Below are positions 10,901 to 22,030 of a DNA stretch of 64,000 nucleotides, one piece after another. Position numbers and translations under genes: made by a program. Origin of the DNA: Aquarana catesbeiana (lineage: Eukaryota; Chordata; Amphibia; Anura; Ranidae); assembly GCF_042186555.1 (NCBI RefSeq), contig NC_133331.1, forward strand, positions 275,501 through 339,500. Direction: 5' to 3'. Within the stretch, counting starts at the first letter, position 1. Each line of letters begins with the position of its first letter. The notes under the pieces were generated by a model that worked only from the letters and a program-made list of their open reading frames with translations, was not told the DNA's origin and made no database searches.

Positions 10901-13900
10901 GGTGTGTGTCGGAGATGTGTTCTCGGTGTGTGTCGGAGACGTGTTCTCTGCGTGTGTTGGAGACATGTTCTCGGTGTGTTGGAGACGTGTTCTCGGTGTG
11001 TGTCGGAGACGTGTTCTCGGTGTGTGTCGGAGACGTGTTTTCGGTGTGTGTCGGAGACGTGTTCTCTGTGTGTTCGAGATGTGTTCTTGGCGTATCGGAG
11101 ATGTGTTCTCGGTGTGTGTTGGAGACGTGTTCCCGGCGTGTGTTGGAGACGTGTTCTTGGCGTGTTCTCGGCGTGTGTTGGAGACGTGTTCTCGGCGTGT
11201 GTTGGAGACGTGTTCTCGGCGTGTGTTGGAGACGTGTTCTCGGCGTGTGTTGGAGACGTGTTCTCAGCATGTTCTCGGTGTGTGTTGGAAACGTGTTCTC
11301 GGCGTGTGTTGGAGACGTGTTCTCAGCGTGTGTTGGAGACGTGTTCTCGACGTGTTGTCGGTGTGTTGGAGACGTGTTCTCGGTGCGTGTTGGAGACGTG
11401 TTCTTGGTGTGTGTCGGAGATGTGTTCTCGCCGTGTGTTGGAGACGTGTTCTCGGTGTGTTGGAGACGTGTTCTCGGTGTGTGTTGGAGACGTGTTCTCG
11501 GTGTGTGTCGGAGACGTGTTCTCGGTGTGAGTCGGAGACGTGTTCTCTGTGTGTGTTGGAGATGTGTTCTCTGTGTGTGTTGGAGACGTGTTCTCGGTAA
11601 GTGTTGGAGACGTGTTCTCGGTGTGTGTCGGAGATGTGTTCTCGGTGTGTGTTGGAGACGTGTTCTCGGTGTGTGTTGGAGACGTGTTCTCGGTGTGTGT
11701 TGGAGACGTGTTCTCGGTGTGTGTCGGAGACGTGTTCTCGGTGTGTGTCGGAGACGTGTTCTCGGTGTGTGTTGGAGACGTGTTCTCAGTGTGTGTTGGA
11801 GACGTGTTCTCAGTGTGTGTTGGAGACGTGTTCTCGGTGTGTGTTGGAGACGTGTTCTCGGTGTGTGTTGGAGACGTGTTCTTGGTGTGTGTTGGAGACG
11901 TGTTCTCGGTGTGTTGGAGACGTGTTCTCAGTGTGTTGGAAACGTGTTCTCGGCGTGTCGGAGATGTGTTCTCGGTGTGTGTTGCAGACGTGTTATCGGT
12001 GTGGGTCAGAGACGTGTTCTCGGCGTGTCGGAGATGTGTTCTCAGTGTGTTGGAGACGTGTTCTCGGTGTGTGTTGGAGACGTGTTCTCGGTGTGTGTCG
12101 GAGACGTGTTCTCGCCGTGTGTTGGAGACGTGTTCTCGGTGTGTTGGAGACGTGTTCTCGGTGTGTGTCGGAGACATGTTCTCGGTGTGTGTCGGAGACG
12201 TGTTCTCGGTGTGTGTCGGAGACATGTTCTCGGTGTGTGTCGGAGACGTGTTCTCGGCGTGTGTTGGAGACGTGTTCTCGGCGTGTGTTGGAGACGTGTT
12301 CTCGGCGTGTGTTGGAGACGTGTTCTCAGCATGTTCTCGGTGTGTGTTGGAAACGTGTTCTCGGCGTGTGTTGGAGACGTGTTCTCAGCGTGTGTTGGAG
12401 ACGTGTTCTCGACGTGTTGTCGGTGTGTTGGAGACGTGTTCTCGGTGCGTGTTGGAGACGTGTTCTCGGTGTGTGTCGGAGATGTGTTCTCGCCGTGTGT
12501 TGGAGACGTGTTATCGGTGTGTTGGAGACGTGTTCTCGGTGTGTGTTGGAGACGTGTTCTCGGTGTGTGTCGGAGACGTGTTCTCGGTGTGAGTCGGAGA
12601 CGTGTTCTCTGTGTGTGTTGGAGATGTGTTCTCTGTGTGTGTTGGAGACGTGTTCTCGGTAAGTGTTGGAGACGTGTTCTCGGTGTGTGTCGGAGACGTG
12701 TTCTCAGTGTGTGTCGGAGACGTGTTCTCGGTGTGTGTCGGAGACGTGTTCTCGGTGTGTGTTGGAGACGTGTTCTCGGTGTGTGTCGGAGACGTGTTCT
12801 CGGTGTGTGTTGGAGACTTGTTCTCGGTGTGTGTTGGAGATGTGTTCTCAGTGTGTGTTGGAGACGTGTTCTCAGTGTGTGTTGGAGACGTGTTCTTGGT
12901 GTGTGTTGGAGACGTGTTCTCGGTGTGTTGGAGACGTGTTCTCAGTGTGTTGGAAACGTGTTCTCGGCGTGTCGGAGATGTGTTCTCGGTGTGTGTTGGA
13001 GACGTGTTCTCGGTGTGGGTCAGAGACGTGTTCTCGGCGTGTCGGAGATGTGTTCTCAGTGTGTTGGAGACGTGTTCTCGGTGTGTGTTGGAGACGTGTT
13101 CTCGGTGTGTGTCGGAGACGTGTTCTCGCCGTGTGTTGGAGACGTGTTCTCGGTGGGTTGGAGAATTGTTCTCGGTGTGTGTCGGAGACATGTTCTCGGT
13201 GTGTGTCGGAGACGTGTTCTCGGTGTGTGTGTCGGAGATGTGTTCTCGGTGTGTGTCGGAGACGTGTTCTCTGCGTGTGTTGGAGACGTGTTCTCGGTGT
13301 GTTGGAGACGTGTTCTCGGTGTGTGTCGGAGACGTGTTCTCGGTGTGTGTCGGAGACGTGTTCTCGGTGTGTGTCGGAGACGTGTTCTCTGTGTGTTCGA
13401 GATGTGTTCTTGGCGTGTCGGAGACGTGTTCTCGGTGTGTGTTGGAGACGTGTTCCCGGCGTGTGTTGGAGACGTGTTCTTGGCGTGTTCTCAGCGTGTG
13501 TTGGAGACGTGTTCTCGGCGTGTGTTGGAGACGTGTTCTCGGCGTGTGTTGGAGACGTGTTCTCGGCGTGTGTTGGAGACGTGTTCTCAGCATGTTCTCG
13601 GTGTGTGTTGGAAACGTGTTCTCGGCGTGTGTTGGAGACGTGTTCTCAGCGTGTGTTGGAGACGTGTTCTCGACGTGTTGTCGGTGTGTTGGAGACGTGT
13701 TCTCGGTGCGTGTTGGAGACGTGTTCTTGGTGTGTGTCGGAGATGTGTTCTCGCCGTGTGTTGGAGACGTGTTCTCGGTGTGTTGGAGACGTGTTCTCGG
13801 TGTGTGTTGGAGACGTGTTCTCGGTGTGTGTCGGAGACGTGTTCTCGGTGTGTGTCGGAGACGTGTTCTCGGTGTGAGTCGGAGACGTGTTCTCTGTGTG

Positions 13901-15249
13901 TGTTGGAGATGTGTTCACTGTGTGTGTTGGAGACGTGTTCTCGGTAAGTGTTGGAGACGTGTTCTCGGTGTGTGTCGGAGACGTGTTCTCAGTGTGTGTC
14001 GGAGACGTGTTCTCGGTGTGTGTTGGAGACGTGTTCTCGGTGTGTGTTGGAGACGTGTTCTCGGTGTGTGTCGGAGACGTGTTCTCGGTGTGTGTTGGAG
14101 ACGTGTTCTCGGTGTGTGTTGGAGACGTGTTCTCAGTGTGTTGGAGACGTGTTCTCGGTGTGTGTTGGAGACGTGTTCTCGGTGTGTGTTGGAGACGTGT
14201 TCTCGGTGTGTTGGAGACGTGTTCTTGGTGTGTGTTGGAGACGTGTTCTCGGTGTGTTGGAGACGTGTTCTCAGTGTGTTGGAAACGTGTTCTCGGCGTG
14301 TCGGAGACGTGTTTTCGGTGTGTGTTGGAGACGTGTTCTCGGTGTGGGTCAGAGACGTGTTCTCGGCGTGTCGGAGATGTGTTCTCAGTGTGTTGGAGAC
14401 GTGTTCTCGGTGTGTGTTGGAGACGTGTTCTCGGTGTGTGTCGGAGACGTGTTCTCGCCGTGTGTTGGAGACGTGTTCTCGGTGTGTTGGAGACGTGTTC
14501 TCGGTGTGTGTCGGAGACATGTTCTCGGTGTGTGTCGGAGACGTGTTCTCGGTGTGTGTCGGAGATGTGTTCTCGGTGTGTGTCGGAGACGTGTTCTCTG
14601 CGTGTGTTGGAGACGTGTTCTCGGTGTGTTGGAGACGTGTTCTCGGTGTGTGTCGGAGACGTGTTCTCGGTGTGTGTCGGAGACGTGTTCTCTGTGTGTG
14701 TAGGAGACGTGTTCTCGGTGTGTGTCGGAGACGTGTTCTCGGTGTGTGTCGGAGACGTGTTCTCTGTGTGTTGGAGATGTGTTCTTGGCGTGTCGGAGAC
14801 GTGTTCTCGGTGTGTGTTGGAGACGTGTTCCCGGCGTGTGTTGGAGACGTGTTCTTGGCGTGTTCTCGGCGTGTGTTGGAGACGTGTTCTCGGCGTGTGT
14901 TGGAGACGTGTTCTCGGTGTGTGTTGGAGACGTGTTCTCGGCATGTGTTGGAGACGTGTTCTCAGCATGTTCTCGGTGTGTGTTGGAAACGTGTTCTCGG
15001 CGTGTGTTGGAGACGTGTTCTCAGCGTGTGTTGGAGACGTGTTCTCGGTGTGTTCTCGGTGTGTGTTGGAGACGTGTTCTCGGCGTGTGTTGGAGACGTG
15101 TTCTCAGCATGTTCTCGGTGTGTGTTGGAGACGTGTTCTCAGCATGTTCTCTGTGTGTTGGAGACATGTTCTCGGTGTGTTGGAGACGTGTTCTCGGTGT
15201 ATGTTGGAGACGTGTTTTTTGTGTGTGTTGGAGACGTGTTCTCGTTGTG
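4904..15249 (+). repeat. 24-bp (22-bp variant) GT-rich minisatellite, 10.3 kb
   Basis: The unit is GGAGACGTGTTCTC followed by GGTGTGTGTT (24 bp); a frequent 22-bp form lacks one GT. Roughly 430-440 units run without interruption. Common variants change GG to TG or AG after TTCTC, TGT to CGT, and TT to TC at the end. Each standard unit holds GAGACG (a BsmBI/Esp3I recognition sequence) and a short dyad GAGA-N5-TCTC. A 24-bp unit has no stop in any plus frame, and the 22-bp form only moves between open frames, so huge open frames arise on both strands (VGDVFSVC-type or HTENTSPT-type octapeptides). I do not regard these as genes: no start context, splice structure or non-repeat domain is seen. 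Copy number depends on assembly quality. Confidence 0.95.
7994..14990 (+). repeat. Higher-order repeats (about 1.0-1.3 kb) within the 24-bp array
   Basis: Rare variants recur at long intervals. GGTAAGTGTTGG occurs at about 7994, 9325, 10337, 11596, 12658 and 13943 (spacings about 1331, 1012, 1259, 1062 and 1285). A second marker, AGCATGTTCTCGGTG with a following GGAAACG unit, occurs near 8996, 10010, 11268, 12329, 13590 and 14966. Longer and shorter spacings alternate, suggesting a compound unit of about 2.3 kb. This is what unequal exchange of multi-unit blocks produces. The part before about 7.7 kb does not show the same order clearly. Confidence 0.75.
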
Positions 15250-15726
15250 GGGCCTTCGCCAATTTGTAAGTATCAAGCGCAATGCGTTGGACTTCTTACC
15301 TTCAGATGTCTATGTACATTAGAGAAGTGAAGTCCACATAACGAGAGACACATATTATAAGATCTCTGTGTGGCTTCGCTATCACTTTTGGATACATATT
15401 TGCTTTTATAAGAGGACATTGATATCTGCCTTGTCGGTATTCTCGTACCGTATATTGACACCACCAGTAGAAATGTCCCCACAGATCTTCTCAAGCCTGT
15501 AGGAACCAGTAGAATGATCTCATTATCTTCCTGATACTCTGAGCAGTATTGAGTGGGCTCCATGCTGATTGAGAAGAGGCGTGTGCACCTCCCCCCCTTC
15601 CTGTGAGTGCCCTCCCCTTTACTGTTTGTCATTTCCTGTGATGTCATTTTGTATTGAGGAAGTGATTGGCTATTGTGGCCAGGGTGGTCAGAGGTTTTGT
15701 GATGTGGGAATAAAAACCAAGGGCAT
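15250..15726. other. No feature recognised (spacer between two arrays)
   Basis: Mixed-composition sequence with no tandem structure. Open frames entering from either array stop soon after the edge. No known repeat or gene was recognised. Confidence 0.6.
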
Positions 15727-18000
15727 GCTGGGCGGAGGGTAGAAGAGCTGTGCGGAGGGCAGAAGAGCTGGGCGGAGGACAGAAGAGCTATGCGGAGGGC
15801 AGAAGAGCTGGGCGGAGGGCAGAAGAGCTGGGCGGAGGGCAGAAGAGCTGGGTTTAGGGCAGAAGAGCTGGGTGGAGGGGAGAAGAGCTGGGCGGAGGGC
15901 AGAAGAGCTGGATGGAGGGGAGAATAGCTGGGTGGAGGGGAGAATAGCTGGGCGGAGGGCAGAAGAGCTGTGCGGAGGGCAGAAGAGCTGGGCGGAGGGT
16001 AGAAGAGCTGTGCGGGGGGTAGAAGAGCTGGGCAGAGGGCAGAAGAGCTGGGTGGAGGGCAGAAGAACTGGGCAGAGGGCAGAAGAGCTGTGCGGAGGGC
16101 AGAAGAGCTGGGCAGAGGACAGAAGAGCTGTGCGGAGGGCAGAAGAGCTGGGCAGAGGACAGAAGAGCTGGGCGGAGGGCAGAAGAGCTGGGCGGAGGGC
16201 AAAAGAGCTGTGCAGAGGGCAGAAGAGCTGGGCAGAGGACAGAAGAGCTGGGCAGAGGGCAGAAGAGCTGGGTTTAGGGCAGAAGAGCTGGGCGGAGGGG
16301 AGAAGAGCTGGGCGGAGGGCAGAAGAGCTGGGCGAAGGGCAGAAGAGCTGGGCGGAGGGCAGAAGAGCTGTGCGGAGGGCAGAAGAGCTGGGCAGAGGAC
16401 AGAAGAGCTGTGCGGAGGGCAGAAGAGCTGGGCAGAGGACAGAAGAGCTGGGCGGAGGGCAGAAGAGCTGGGTTTAGGGCAGAAGAGCTGGGCGGAGGGG
16501 AGAAGAGCTGGATGGAGGGCAGAAGAGCTGGGCGGAGCGGAGAATAGCTGGGCGGAGAGCAGAAGAGCTGTGCGGAGGGCAGAAGAGCTGGGTGGAGGGG
16601 AGAAGAGCTGGGCGGAGGGGAGAAGAGTTGGGCGGAGGGGAGAAGAGCTGGGCGGAGGGGAGAAGAGTTGGGCGGAGGGCAGAAGAGTTGGGCGGAGGGC
16701 AGAAGAGCTGGGTTTAGGGCAGAAGAGTTGGGCGGAGGGCAGAAGAGTTGGGCGGAGGGGAGAAGAGCCGGGCGGAGGGCAGAAGAGCTGTGCGGAGGGC
16801 AGAAGAGCTGGGCGGAGGGGAGAAGAGTTGGGTGGAGGGCAGAAGAGTTGGGTGGAGGGCAGAAGAGCTGGGCGGAGGGGAGAAGAGCTGGGCGGAGGGG
16901 AGAAGAGTTGGGCGGAGGGGAGAAGAGCCGGACGGAGGGGAGAAGAGCTGGGTGGAGGGGAGAAGAGCTGGGCGGAGGGGAGAAGAGTTGGGCGGAGGGC
17001 AGAAGAGCTGGGCGGAGGGCAGAAGAGCTGGGTTTAGGGCAGAAGAGTTGGGCGGAGGGGAGAAGAGCTGGGCCGAGGGCAGAAGAGCTGTGCGAAGGGC
17101 AGAAGAGCTGGGCAGAGGACAGAAGAGCTGTGCGGAAGGCAGAAGAGCTGGGCAGAGGACAGAAGAGCTGGGCGGAGGGCAGAAGAGCTGGGCGGAGGGC
17201 AGAAGAGCTGGGCGGAGGGCAGAAGAGCTTGGCGGAGGACAGCTGAGCTGGGCGGAGGGCAGAAGAGCTGTGTTTAGGGCAGAAGAGCTGGGCGGAGGGG
17301 AGAAGAGCTGGACGGAGGGCAGAAGAGCTGGGCGGAGGGGAGAATAGCTGGGCGGAGGGCAGAAGAGCTGTGCGGAGGGCAGAAGAGCTGGGCGGGGGGT
17401 AGAAGAGCTGGGTGGAGGGCAGAAGAACTGGGCAGAGGGCAGAAGAGCTGTGCGGAGGGCAGAAGAGCTGGGCAGAGGACAGAAGAGCTGTGCGGAGGGC
17501 AGAAGAGCTGGGCAGAGGACAGAAGAGCTGGGCGGAGGGCAGAAGAGCTGGGCGGAGGGCAGAAGAGCTGTGCGGAGGGCAGAAGAGCTGGGTAGAGGAC
17601 AGAAGAGCTGGGCAGAGGGCAGAAGAGCTGGGTTTAGGGCAGAAGAGCTGGGCGGAGGGGAGAAGAGCTGGGCGGAGGGCAGAAGAGCTGGGCGGAGGGC
17701 AGAAGAGCTGGGCGGAGGGCAGAAGAGCTGTGCGGAGGGCAGAAGAGCTGGGCAGAGGACAGAAGAGCTGTGCGGAGGGCAGAAGAGCTGGGCAGAGGAC
17801 AGAAGAGCTGGGCGGAGGGCAGAAGAGCTGGGCGGAGGGCAGAAGAGCTTGGCGGAGGGCAGAAGAGCTGGGCAGAGGGCAGAAGAGCTGGGTTTAGGGC
17901 AGAAGAGCTGGGCGGAGGGGAGAAGAGCTGGACGGAGGGCAGAAGAGCTGGACGGAGGGCAGAAGAGCTGGGCGGAGGGGAGAATAGCTGGGCGGAGGGC

Positions 18001-21000
18001 AGAAGAGCTGTGCGGAGGGCAGAAGAGCTGGGCGGAGGGGAGAAGAGCTGGGCGGAGGGGAGAAGAGTTGGGCGGAGGGGAGAAGAGCTGGGCGGAGGGG
18101 AGAAGAGTTGGGCGGAGGGCAGAAGAGTTGGGCGGAGGGCAGAAGAGCTGGGTTTAGGGCAGAAGAGTTGGGCGGAGGGCAGAAGAGTTGGGCGGAGGGG
18201 AGAAGAGCCGGGCGGAGGGCAGAAGAGCTGTGCGGAGGGCAGAAGAGCTGGGCGGAGGGGAGAAGAGTTGGGTGGAGGGCAGAAGAGTTGGGTGGAGGGC
18301 AGAAGAGCTGGGCGGAGGGGAGAAGAGCTGGGCGGAGGGGAGAAGAGTTGGGCGGAGGGGAGAAGAGCCGGGCGGAGGGGAGAAGAGCTGGGTGGAGGGG
18401 AGAAGAGCTGGGCGGTGGGGAGAAGAGTTGGGCGGAGGGCAGAAGAGCTGGGCGGAGGGCAGAAGATCTGGGTTTAAGGCAGAAGAGTTGGGCGGAGGGG
18501 AGAAGAGCTGGGCCGAGGGCAGAAGAGCTGTGCGGAGGGCAGAAGAGCTGGGCGGAGGGGAGAAGAGCTGGGCGGAGGGCAGAAGAGCTGGGCGGAGGGG
18601 AGAAGAGCTGGGCGGAGGGCAGAAGAGTTGGGTGGAGGGCAGAAGAGCTGTGCGGAGGGCAGAAGAGCTGTGCGGAGGGGAGAAGAGCTGGGCGGAGGGC
18701 AGAAGAGCTGGGCGGAGGGCAGAAGAGTTGGGCGGAGGGGAGAAGAGCTGGGCGGAGGGCAGAAGAGTTGGGTGGAGGGCAGAAGAGCTGTGGGGAGGGC
18801 AGAAGAGCTGTGCGGAGGGGAGAAGAGCTGGGCGGAGGGCAGAAGAGCTGGGCGGAGGGGAGAAGAGCCGGGCGGAGGGGAGAAGAGTTGGGCGGAGGGC
18901 AGAAGAGCTGGGCGGAGGGCAGAAGAGCTGGGCGGAGGGCAGAAGAGTTGGGCAGAGGGGAGAAGAGCCGGGGGGAGGGGAGAAGAGTTGGGCGGAGGGC
19001 AGAAGAGCTGGGCGGAGGGCAGAAGAGCTGGGCGGAGGGCAGAAGAGTTGGGCAGAGGGGAGAAGAGCTGGGCGGAGGGCAGAAGAGCTGGGCGGAGGGC
19101 AGAAGAGTTGGGCGGAGGGGAGAAGAGCTGGGCGGAGGGCAGAAGAGCTGGGCGGAGGGCAGAAGAGCTGGGTTTAGGGCAGAAGAGCTGGGCGGAGGGG
19201 AGAAGAGCTGGGCGGAGGGCAGAAGAGCTGGGCGGAGGGCAGAAGAGCTGTGCGGAGGACAGAAGAGCTGGGCGGAGGGCAGAAGAGCTGTGCGGAGGGC
19301 AGAAGAGCTGGGCAGAGGACAGAAGAGCTGGGCGGAGGGGAGAAGAGCTGGGTTTAGGGCAGAAGAGCTGGGCAGAGGGGAGAAGAGCCGGGCGGAGGGC
19401 AGAAGAGCTGGGTTTAGGGCAGAAGAGCTGGGCGGAGGGCAGAAGAGCTGGGCGGAGGGGAGAAGTGCTGGGCAGAGGGCAGAAGAGTTGGGCGGAGGGG
19501 AGAAGAGCTGGGCGGAGGGCAGAAGAGCTGGGCGGAGGGCAGAAGAGCTGGGTTTAGGGCAGAAGAGCTGGGCGGAGGGGAGAAGAGCTGGGAGGAGGGC
19601 AGAAGAGCTGTGCGGAGGACAGAAGAGCTGGGCGGAGGGCAGAAGAGCTGTGCGGAGGGCAGAAGAGCTGGGCAGAGGACAGAAGAGCTGGGCGGAGGGC
19701 AGAAGAGCTGGGTTTAGGGCAGAAGAGTTGGGTGGAGGGGAGAAGAGCTGGGCCGAGGGCAGAAGAGCTGTGCGGAGGGCAGAAGAGCTGGGCGGAGGGG
19801 AGAAGAGCTGGGCGGAGGGCAGAAGAGCTGGGCGGAGGGGAGAAGAGCTGGGCGGAGGGCAGAAGAGTTGGGTGGAGGGCAGAAGAGCTGTGCGGAGGGC
19901 AGAAGAGCTGTGCGGAGGGGAGAAGAGCTGGGCGGAGGGCAGAAGAGCTGGGCGGAGGGCAGAAGAGTTGGGCGGAGGGGAGAAGAGCTGGGCGGAGGGC
20001 AGAAGAGTTGGGTGGAGGGCAGAAGAGCTGTGCGGAGGGCAGAAGAGCTGTGCGGAGGGGAGAAGAGCTGGGCGGAGGGCAGAAGAGCTGGGCGGAGGGG
20101 AGAAGAGCCGGGCGGAGGGGAGAAGAGTTGGGCGGAGGGCAGAAGAGCTGGGCGGAGGGCAGAAGAGTTGGGCGGAGGGGAGAAGAGCTGGGCGGAGGGC
20201 AGAAGAGCTGGGCGGAGGGCAGAAGAGCTGGGTTTAGGGCAGAAGAGCTGGGCGGAGTGGAGAAGAGCTGGGCGGAGGGCAGAAGAGCTGGGCGGAGGGC
20301 AGAAGAGCTGTGCGGAGGACAGAAGAGCTGGGCGGAGGGCAGAAGAGCTGTGCGGAGGGCAGAAGAGCTGGGCGGAGGGGAGAAGAGCTGGGCGGAGGGG
20401 AGAAGAGTTGGGCGGAGGGGAGAAGAGCTGGGCGGAGGGGAGAAGAGTTGGGCGGAGGGCAGAAGAGTTGGGCGGAGGGCAGAAGAGCTGGGTTTAGGGC
20501 AGAAGAGTTGGGCGGAGGGCAGAAGAGTTGGGCGGAGGGGAGAAGAGCCGGGCGGAGGGCAGAAGAGCTGTGCGGAGGGCAGAAGAGCTGGGCGGAGGGG
20601 AGAAGAGTTGGGTGGAGGGCAGAAGAGTTGGGTGGAGGGCAGAAGAGCTGGGCGGAGGGGAGAAGAGCTGGGCGGAGGGGAGAAGAGTTGGGCGGAGGGG
20701 AGAAGAGCCGGGCGGAGGGGAGAAGAGCTGGGTGGAGGGGAGAAGAGCTGGGCGGTGGGGAGAAGAGTTGGGCGGAGGGCAGAAGAGCTGGGCGGAGGGC
20801 AGAAGATCTGGGTTTAAGGCAGAAGAGTTGGGCGGAGGGGAGAAGAGCTGGGCCGAGGGCAGAAGAGCTGTGCGGAGGGCAGAAGAGCTGGGCGGAGGGG
20901 AGAAGAGCTGGGCGGAGGGCAGAAGAGCTGGGCGGAGGGGAGAAGAGCTGGGCGGAGGGCAGAAGAGTTGGGTGGAGGGCAGAAGAGCTGTGCGGAGGGC

Positions 21001-22030
21001 AGAAGAGCTGTGCGGAGGGGAGAAGAGCTGGGCGGAGGGCAGAAGAGCTGGGCGGAGGGCAGAAGAGTTGGGCGGAGGGGAGAAGAGCTGGGCGGAGGGC
21101 AGAAGAGTTGGGTGGAGGGCAGAAGAGCTGTGGGGAGGGCAGAAGAGCTGTGCGGAGGGGAGAAGAGCTGGGCGGAGGGCAGAAGAGCTGGGCGGAGGGG
21201 AGAAGAGCCGGGCGGAGGGGAGAAGAGTTGGGCGGAGGGCAGAAGAGCTGGGCGGAGGGCAGAAGAGCTGGGCGGAGGGCAGAAGAGTTGGGCAGAGGGG
21301 AGAAGAGCCGGGGGGAGGGGAGAAGAGTTGGGCGGAGGGCAGAAGAGCTGGGCGGAGGGCAGAAGAGCTGTGCGGAGGGCAGAAGAGTTGGGCAGAGGGG
21401 AGAAGAGCTGGGCGGAGGGCAGAAGAGCTGGGCGGAGGGCAGAAGAGTTGGGCGGAGGGGAGAAGAGCTGGGCGGAGGGCAGAAGAGCTGGGCGGAGGGC
21501 AGAAGAGCTGGGTTTAGGGCAGAAGAGCTGGGCGGAGGGGAGAAGAGCTGGGCGGAGGGCAGAAGAGCTGGGCGGAGGGCAGAAGAGCTGTGCGGAGGAC
21601 AGAAGAGCTGGGCGGAGGGCAGAAGAGCTGTGCGGAGGGCAGAAGAGCTGGGCAGAGGACAGAAGAGCTGGGCGGAGGGGAGAAGAGCTGGGTTTAGGGC
21701 AGAAGAGCTGGGCAGAGGGGAGAAGAGCCGGGCGGAGGGCAGAAGAGCTGGGTTTAGGGCAGAAGAGCTGGGCGGAGGGCAGAAGAGCTGGGCGGAGGGG
21801 AGAAGTGCTGGGCAGAGGGCAGAAGAGTTGGGCGGAGGGGAGAAGAGCTGGGCGGAGGGCAGAAGAGCTGGGCGGAGGGCAGAAGAGCTGGGTTTAGGGC
21901 AGAAGAGCTGGGCGGAGGGGAGAAGAGCTGGGAGGAGGGCAGAAGAGCTGTGCGGAGGACAGAAGAGCTGGGCGGAGGGCAGAAGAGCTGTGCGGAGGGC
22001 AGAAGAGCTGGGCAGAGGACAGAAGAGCTG
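18001..22030 (+). repeat. Large internal duplication in the 20-bp array (offset 2340 bp)
   Basis: The variant order in 18001-19690 repeats at 20341-22030, 2340 bp (117 units) later. Rare markers agree: GGCGGTGGGG at 18411/20751, AGAAGTGCTG at 19461/21801, GGAGGAGGGC at 19591/21931. By eye only one substitution was noticed (near 19030 versus 21370). A further match with offset 2260 links 19801-20260 with 22061-22520 through GGCGGAGTGG. This shows recent block duplication. Confidence 0.85.

Noticed and set aside
4904..15249. Hormone- or hypoxia-response element array (TGTTCT and ACGTG words)
   Set aside because: Only short cores are present; the flanking half-sites do not match, and the words follow from the repeat unit.
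4904..15330. Open frames of up to 1445 codons in several frames of the 24-bp array
   Set aside because: The unit has no stop in any plus frame and 22-bp units simply switch between open frames. The translations are pure octapeptide repeats with no start context, domain or splice sites.
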